Positions 61,364 to 64,000 of a stretch of DNA of 64,000 nt are shown here, piece after piece. The notes under the pieces are model-generated. The model was not told the DNA's origin, did not search any database, and saw only the letters and a program-made list of their open reading frames with translations. Numbering within the stretch: position 1 is the stretch's first letter; the number at the start of each line of letters is the position of its first letter. Source of the DNA: Protopterus annectens (taxonomy: Eukaryota; Chordata; Ceratodontiformes; Protopteridae). The translations under genes were made by a program, and so were the position numbers. The stretch lies in NCBI RefSeq assembly GCF_019279795.1, contig NC_056745.1:509207716-509271715 (forward strand), written 5' to 3'.

Positions 61364-62940
61364 TCGTGAGCATCCGTGGTAGTTCTACTTAATTTGTCTG
61401 CCAGTGAATTCTCTTTTCTTGGTATGAATCTGGCCTGCAGTTGAATGTTGAGATTCAGGGCTAGGTTCCACAGCTCCATTGCCATCTGGCATAAAGGGTA
61501 GGAGTGCGTGCCTCCCTGTTTGTTGATGTACCACATGACTGTGGTATTGTCCGTCCTTATCAGCAGGTGTCCTTGCTGAAGGAGTGATTTGAATGCCTGT
61601 ATTGCATGCTTCACTGCCAGCATCTCCTTTAGATTTATGTGTAGATTCAGTTGATCTTGGGACCATAGACCTTGGATACACTTGTCTTCCATGTGTGCGC
61701 CCCAGCCTAGGTCTGAGGCGTCCGTGGTGATGGTCTGCTTTGGTTGTGGTTTGTGGAAAGGCAACCCTCTGCTGGTCTGGCAGGCCTGAGCCCACCACAG
61801 GAATTCCTTTTTCAGGCATGGAATGATTGGTATCATGGTTTCTAGACTGTGTCTGCGTTGAGACCATACATTTCTTAGGTACCATTGTAATTTCCTCATA
61901 TGCAGTCTGGCATGTGGTATCAAGATTATGCAGGATGCCATGTAACCCAGGGCCTGCAGGACTTTCCTTGCAGTAAGCTGAGTTTGTCTTGTCAATGCCA
62001 TGAAGTAGACTGGAAGTTGTTTTTGTTTTTCTTCTGAGAGAAAGGCCATCTGAGTTATTGTGTCCAGTTCTGCACCCACAAATGTTATCCTTTGAGATGG
62101 CACTAGTCTTGACTTCTGTATGTTGACTGTGTATCCCAAAGCTTGCAACAGTTGTATGACATAGGCCAAATCCTTTATTAGTTTTGTCTTGTTGTCCGCT
62201 TGTATTAGGCAGTCATCCAGGTATGGGTAGATTTGAATTCCCTGAAGTCTGCAATGTGCAATTACTGATGCCAGGCATTTCGTGAATACTCTGGGCGCAG
62301 TAAATAAGCCAAAGGGCAATGCTGAGAATTGATAATGCTCTGATCCTGCAAGAAATCTGAGGTGTCTTCTGCAATCTGGTCGTATAGGGACGTGCAGGTA
62401 TGCCTCCTTGAGATCTAGAGTCACCAGCCAAGACTCCTTGCCCAACATGGGAAGAAGTTGCTGTAGGGTCAGCATCTTGAATTTTGGTACAATAAAATAT
62501 GTGTTCAGTGCGGACAGGTCGAGAATAGGCTTCCATTGAGTTTCTTTTCTTGGTACAAGGAATAGTCTGGAGTAAAATCCTTGGCCTTGTTCCATAGATG
62601 GTACCTTTTCTATTGCTCTCATCCTTAAGTTGATGATTTGTTTTAGAGCCTCTGATTTCTGGCTTGGTAGAAGGTTTGGCATTCCTCTCTTTTTTGGTAG
62701 AGTGTGGAAGTGAAACCTGTAGCCTTTGTTTATTGTTTGCAAAGTCCATTTGTCTCCTGTAATGCAATGCCAGTTTTTTGAAAATAAAGCTAACTTTCCA
62801 CCCAAGGGTGCTTCCAATTGTTCCCTGGTAGGCGGGGTCAGAGCCAAGTCATTGTGTCTGTCCTGTGGAAGTGGTTGCAGTCGCAGCTGTGGGGGCACTC
62901 CTCTGGCTGTCAGGTTGCCACTGACGGCCCCTGTAGGCAC
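60946..62940 (-). CDS. DIRS B reverse transcriptase-RNase H (open frame)
   Basis: A 664-codon open frame. RT: FYSRLFLVPRKE, LDLSALNTYFIVPKFKML, motif A VTLDLKEAYLH with Asp176, FSALPFGLFTAPRVFTK, and YLDD at residues 240-243. RNase H: TTDASDLGWGAH with Asp407, EMLAVKHAI, and RTDNTTVMWYINKQGG, then LADKLSRTT. A DIRS-type linker ends with APDRPRQHWYPLL. All catalytic residues are present. It makes the element DNA from its RNA, using the ICR and terminal repeats. The frame overlaps gag by 92 bases and YR by 418, so a frameshift or internal initiation must give access. Confidence 0.92.
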   Translation of the reverse strand: MPTGAVSGNLTARGVPPQLRLQPLPQDRHNDLALTPPTREQLEAPLGGKLALFSKNWHCITGDKWTLQTINKGYRFHFHTLPKKRGMPNLLPSQKSEALKQIINLRMRAIEKVPSMEQGQGFYSRLFLVPRKETQWKPILDLSALNTYFIVPKFKMLTLQQLLPMLGKESWLVTLDLKEAYLHVPIRPDCRRHLRFLAGSEHYQFSALPFGLFTAPRVFTKCLASVIAHCRLQGIQIYPYLDDCLIQADNKTKLIKDLAYVIQLLQALGYTVNIQKSRLVPSQRITFVGAELDTITQMAFLSEEKQKQLPVYFMALTRQTQLTARKVLQALGYMASCIILIPHARLHMRKLQWYLRNVWSQRRHSLETMIPIIPCLKKEFLWWAQACQTSRGLPFHKPQPKQTITTDASDLGWGAHMEDKCIQGLWSQDQLNLHINLKEMLAVKHAIQAFKSLLQQGHLLIRTDNTTVMWYINKQGGTHSYPLCQMAMELWNLALNLNIQLQARFIPRKENSLADKLSRTTTDAHEWMLHPDIFKTITKKWGMPEIDLFASPLNHQLKKFCSREYHPQAWRVDSLSFSWKALTVYAFPPLPLMYKVLLKIREEQPKVILIAPDRPRQHWYPLLRSMSRTNPWPLPLWPLLLTLNNYKTLHPNLKTLQLTAWKIA

Positions 62941-64000
62941 CCCTTGATTGACCTCTGCCTCTTGGGCATCTATTTCTGCCTCTCTGTGCTCTGGTGGTGT
63001 CTGGAAAGGACCAATTCTTTGAAGGCCAATTTCTGCTGAACCTCGGAGGTTGGACCTGCAGAAAATCCTTGACTGTTTGCACAGATTTTGCTTTTTCTTC
63101 CACTTTCTTTAGTACCTCCTGTGCAGGGGAGCCAAATAAACTTTGTTTCTCCATAGGGGGATCTAGGAGTTTAGATTTAACATGGTCTGGCAAGGATTGC
63201 TCATTTAGCCAGGCATGCCTTCGAATCACTGCTCCAGTCATAGCTGATCTAAACGAAGCCTCCAGTGCATCATAGCCACATTTTAAAAAATGATTACTGA
63301 CCTGCTGAGAATTGTGTACCAACTCCTGAAGGGACTTACGGTCTAAAGGTTCAGGAGAGGAAAGCTTTTTATTCAGCTGATCTAACAAATATTCCTGGTA
63401 CTGTATCATGTGAAATTGACAATTTAAAACCCTGGCAGAAAGAGTATCAGATGTATAAACTTCTTTACCCCATCTCTCTAATGCTCTTGATTCTCTTTCA
63501 GAGGGTAGGGGGTTTTGGGCAGAGGCAGCTGCAACACCCTTGGGGCCCTGAGAAATGGTTTCTGGGTCTGCAGCGTGGGCCTTGTACAAGTGGAAATGAG
63601 AATCCGGGACCCTGTAATATTTGTCAGATTTGGCAGGGGCCGGGGGAAGAGAATCAGGGGCTGAACAGGCATCATTGTATGCATCATCAACAACTGATAG
63701 TACAGGTGGTATGGCTAGAGGCCTATGCTGTGGTAAATGTAAAAAAGTCCTTAGCCTTTTCCTAGAATCAGAAAAATCCTGACCCTGCCATTGGAAATGT
63801 TCCCTCATTGAATGTAGAGTTTCCTCAAATGAAAATTCTTCTGGGGGGGAGGCAGAAGGAATGGAGTCTTCTGCATCCGAATCCTCATAAGGTGAGTATG
63901 GTCCTTCCTGATGGTCTGATAAATCTGATCCATCCGAGGAATAGTCAGAGGAAAGAGGTTCAGGGGGTTCAGTCCTAGGCCTTTTTTCAGGAGGTGGTTG
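62849..64000 (-). CDS. DIRS B gag, 3' part (open to the window edge)
   Basis: The frame stays open from the window end to the stop at 62849. It holds the acidic YSPYEDSDAEDSIPSASPPEEF segment, MREHFQWQGQDFSDSRKRLRTFLHLPQHRPLAIPPVL, a central region ending LNCQFHMIQYQEYLLDQLNKKL, and RHAWLNEQSLPDHVKSKLLD. The end is Arg/Gly-rich (RAQRGRNRCPRGRGQSRGAYRGRQW), a probable RNA-binding tail in place of a CCHC knuckle. The start and zinc head are outside the window. DIRS A gag is the same protein with two frameshifts. Confidence 0.85.
   Translation of the reverse strand, partial: QPPPEKRPRTEPPEPLSSDYSSDGSDLSDHQEGPYSPYEDSDAEDSIPSASPPEEFSFEETLHSMREHFQWQGQDFSDSRKRLRTFLHLPQHRPLAIPPVLSVVDDAYNDACSAPDSLPPAPAKSDKYYRVPDSHFHLYKAHAADPETISQGPKGVAAASAQNPLPSERESRALERWGKEVYTSDTLSARVLNCQFHMIQYQEYLLDQLNKKLSSPEPLDRKSLQELVHNSQQVSNHFLKCGYDALEASFRSAMTGAVIRRHAWLNEQSLPDHVKSKLLDPPMEKQSLFGSPAQEVLKKVEEKAKSVQTVKDFLQVQPPRFSRNWPSKNWSFPDTTRAQRGRNRCPRGRGQSRGAYRGRQWQPDSQRSAPTAATATTSTGQTQ

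Larger units (their letters stand above)
59376..64000 (-). mobile_element. DIRS B: best preserved DIRS retrotransposon (family alpha), right end outside
   Basis: The left end AGTACAGTTTTGTACC at 59376 is nearly identical to DIRS A. The ICR is at 59777-59872. All visible genes are open: YR 59906-61363, RT-RNase H 60946-62940, gag from 62849 to the window end. The genes overlap in the order gag-RT-YR. The right terminal repeat, the gag start and the right flank are outside. Inserted in the YR gene of DIRS G. Confidence 0.93.

Noticed and set aside
1-64000. Host protein-coding genes, CRISPR arrays, rRNA or bacterial operons
   Set aside because: Every long frame belongs to a recognised mobile element or is its shadow. 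No array of spaced repeats, rRNA or ribosome-binding pattern was seen. The content is eukaryotic.

Overview
This window is a stack of transposable elements from a eukaryotic genome, almost certainly a vertebrate. DIRS-type tyrosine-recombinase retrotransposons, Penelope-like elements (PLEs), CR1 and L2/Rex-like LINEs, a tRNA-derived SINE and a Tc1 transposon lie inside one another. The mix suggests a very large repeat-rich genome (lungfish, salamander or caecilian), but the sequence does not decide which. I recognise no host protein-coding gene, rRNA or tRNA gene.

Layout. 1-10258 is a plus-strand PLE (PLE1, 5' end outside the window) split by an L2/Rex-like LINE (125-1937) and by DIRS A (3253-8808). 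10262-12735 is a minus-strand PLE (PLE2). 13560-15900 is a plus-strand PLE of another lineage (PLE5). 16901-17186 is a SINE with a clear target duplication. 17897-24500 holds broken DIRS I with DIRS H inside it (20460-24412). A CR1 LINE (CR1-a) is seen in three collinear pieces (about 25040-25882, 42193-44536, 54676-54890). Its first gap holds a PLE insertion (25883-42192) that contains PLE3 and PLE4 pieces, a second L2/Rex-like LINE, DIRS D (29209-40727) with a CR1 fragment and DIRS C inside it, and a second SINE. Its second gap holds DIRS E (44537-54675) with DIRS F inside it (44868-49557). Then come a DIRS-like gag remnant, a perfect 146-bp inverted repeat about 0.7 kb apart, and a Tc1 transposon (56818-57956) cut by DIRS G. 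DIRS G is cut by DIRS B (59376 to the window end).

How the parts work. In DIRS elements gag packages the RNA, RT-RNase H copies it, and the tyrosine recombinase (YR) inserts a circular DNA. All nine DIRS copies are coded on the minus strand, and four lie inside another DIRS copy. Their terminal repeats and internal complementary regions (ICRs) are visible, so insertion points can be read to the base. Most reading frames are broken. The best preserved copy is DIRS B, with open gag (partial), RT-RNase H and YR frames, but its YR has Trp where the first catalytic Arg is expected. The PLEs carry reverse transcriptase, in two places a GIY-YIG endonuclease, and short terminal motifs that look like decayed hammerhead ribozymes.
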